15,104 nucleotides of DNA from an uncultured Eubacteriales bacterium. GTDB lineage: Bacteria > Bacillota > Clostridia > UBA1381. This document shows, one piece after another, positions 14,281-15,104 of this stretch. The DNA lies in NCBI GenBank assembly GCA_905199755.1, contig CAJKHT010000068.1, positions 1 through 15,104 of the forward strand, written 5' to 3'. The first letter of the stretch is position 1. Each line of letters begins with the position of its first letter. Under the pieces are notes generated by a model. The model was not told the origin of the DNA. It did no database searches and saw only the letters and a program-made list of their open reading frames with translations. The position numbers and the translations under genes were made by a program.

Positions 14281-14907
14281 TATATAGGAATACCGCTCGG
14301 AATGTGGGTGCTGTTTGAAAAATCATTCAGAGAAAAGCTTGTCTCCGAATTAGGATATAATAAAATCACAGCCAAACAAATATCGAAAAACGCAAAAAAC
14401 AGATACAAAAGCATTATCCGTAATCTGCCCGAATTTGAAAAAGGAGATCAGTTTAAAACAAACATTGTCGGCTGTGCAATGCTGGGTGCTTTTGTACTCT
14501 CTATGCCCAAAAGACCGAGCGTTGACGAACTTACCGAATACTATTCAAAAGCGATGATGACAAGGTTTATGAGGTGGCTCTGCCGCCAAAGCGGAAAGAA
14601 AAAATTCACCGCCAAAGACATTGCGGAAATGAAAAAAACTGCCGAATTAAAAGCTGCCGACCGCAATCCGTACTCGTGGAATATGGATTTTTATGAATAT
14701 TCGGACGGCAGCGGCTATGAGGGGCGATTTACAAAGTGCGGAATTTGCATGCTGATGAAAGAGCTGGGGCTGTTCGACTTGACGCCTGCAATGTGTCGCT
14801 TGGATTATACGATGAGCGAGGCGGGCGGAGCTACGAATTTTGTACGCCAATATACCCTTGCGTCCGGCGGCTCGTATTGCGATTGCGGCTATAAAAAGAA
14901 GATTTAA
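14275..14907 (+). CDS. L-2-amino-thiazoline-4-carboxylate hydrolase family protein
   Basis: The 210-aa product matches what I know of the ATC hydrolase family. The C-terminal half carries FTKCGICMLMKELG (152-165), PAMCRLDY (171-178), and the closing RQYTLASGGSYCDCGY (191-206). Five cysteines (155, 158, 174, 202, 204) form a cluster that could bind metal or supply the catalytic thiol. The founding enzyme, in Pseudomonas, opens the thiazoline ring of 2-amino-thiazoline-4-carboxylate toward cysteine. Most clostridial members are uncharacterised and may act on other compounds. As last gene of an operon with an ABC transporter and three methyltransferases, it may process the transported molecule. 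A hydrophobic stretch at 64-78 is too weak to call a membrane anchor. Confidence 0.72.
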   Translation: MKYIGIPLGMWVLFEKSFREKLVSELGYNKITAKQISKNAKNRYKSIIRNLPEFEKGDQFKTNIVGCAMLGAFVLSMPKRPSVDELTEYYSKAMMTRFMRWLCRQSGKKKFTAKDIAEMKKTAELKAADRNPYSWNMDFYEYSDGSGYEGRFTKCGICMLMKELGLFDLTPAMCRLDYTMSEAGGATNFVRQYTLASGGSYCDCGYKKKI

Positions 14908-14955
14908 CGGTTGTTCGTAAAGCGAATTTAAAAGGAACTGTAAATAATGCCGTTT
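14908..14955 (+). other. Convergent intergenic gap
   Basis: This short gap separates the operon end from a gene on the opposite strand. It may contain a terminator: AACGG (14906-14910) can pair with CCGTT (14950-14954), which is followed by T residues. The stem is only 5 bp across a long loop, so this is weak. Nothing else is visible. Confidence 0.3.
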
Positions 14956-15104
14956 TTATTGCATTGTTGTATCTAAAACATTAACAACTTTAACATCCTT
15001 GCGGTTGGCATAGTCTATGATTTCAGTATCGCTCGATTCAGTATTATTCTTTTCAGTATCGTTAAAATCAGTATAGTTATTATTAGTATTATTTGAGTAT
15101 GATT
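14956..15104 (-). CDS. 3' end of a minus-strand gene with a Thr-rich repeat (partial)
   Basis: Read on the minus strand, an open frame enters from the window edge and ends at TAA (14958-14956). About 48 residues are visible. They contain a five-residue repeat, TDFND-TEKNN-TESSD-TEIID, then YANRKDVKVVNVLDTTMQ. The DNA shows the same element as a 15-nt repeat, with TCAGTAT on the + strand at 15023, 15038, 15053 and 15068 and a one-mismatch copy at 15083. The Thr/Asn/Asp-rich repeat looks like a linker or stalk and the final part like a folded tail. The start and the product are outside the window, and I do not recognise the family. Confidence 0.5.
   Translation of the reverse strand, partial: SYSNNTNNNYTDFNDTEKNNTESSDTEIIDYANRKDVKVVNVLDTTMQ

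Noticed and set aside
14906..14957. Rho-independent terminator at the end of the operon
   Set aside because: The AACGG/CCGTT pairing is only 5 bp over a loop of about 39 bases, too weak to call with confidence.

Overview
The window looks like chromosomal DNA of a Gram-positive, gut-type anaerobe of the class Clostridia. The signs are strong AGGAGG ribosome binding sites, moderately AT-rich codon use, GTG and TTG starts, type I dockerin repeats, BspA-type leucine-rich repeats, SLH cell-wall anchors, and an ATC-hydrolase-family gene. I cannot name the species from the sequence. Apart from the last ~150 bases, every convincing gene is on the + strand.

Region 1 (1-240) is a leader. It holds a good sigma-A promoter containing a perfect 7-1-7 palindrome, a terminator-like hairpin, a second extended -10 element, and two copies of a dyad GTTAG-N6-CTAAC that resembles DtxR/IdeR metal-regulator boxes.

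Region 2 (241-6305) is a four-gene cell-surface cassette. The genes encode an exported cohesin-like protein, two exported LRR proteins that each carry a cohesin-like domain plus a C-terminal dockerin, and an exported cohesin-like protein with three SLH domains. No catalytic domain is visible. Together they look like a self-contained scaffold built by cohesin-dockerin pairing and anchored to the wall by the SLH protein. A strong hairpin separates the first three genes from the anchor gene.

Region 3 (6306-7008) is a TetR-family regulator behind a consensus promoter that overlaps twin TetR-type operators.

Region 4 (7009-14907) is a tightly packed eight-gene operon preceded by the third GTTAG-N6-CTAAC box. 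It encodes a two-subunit ABC transporter (fused membrane and ATPase domains, resembling the YbtPQ/IrtAB siderophore type), a small-molecule methyltransferase, a metallo-beta-lactamase-fold hydrolase, a second methyltransferase, a TcmP/LCM-type methyltransferase, a six-helix membrane protein of DUF6796 type, and an L-2-amino-thiazoline-4-carboxylate hydrolase family protein. Most junctions overlap or nearly touch, so translation is probably coupled.

Region 5 (14908-15104) is a short convergent gap, then the 3' end of a minus-strand gene with a 15-nt repeat.

The point of most interest is that the surface scaffold and the transporter operon, separated by a TetR gene, carry the same metal-box-like dyad. 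This suggests one metal-responsive (probably iron-responsive) programme. My working hypothesis is surface capture of an iron source or iron chelate, transport, and chemical processing of the ligand. The shared box is visible in the sequence. The metal and the substrate are inference.
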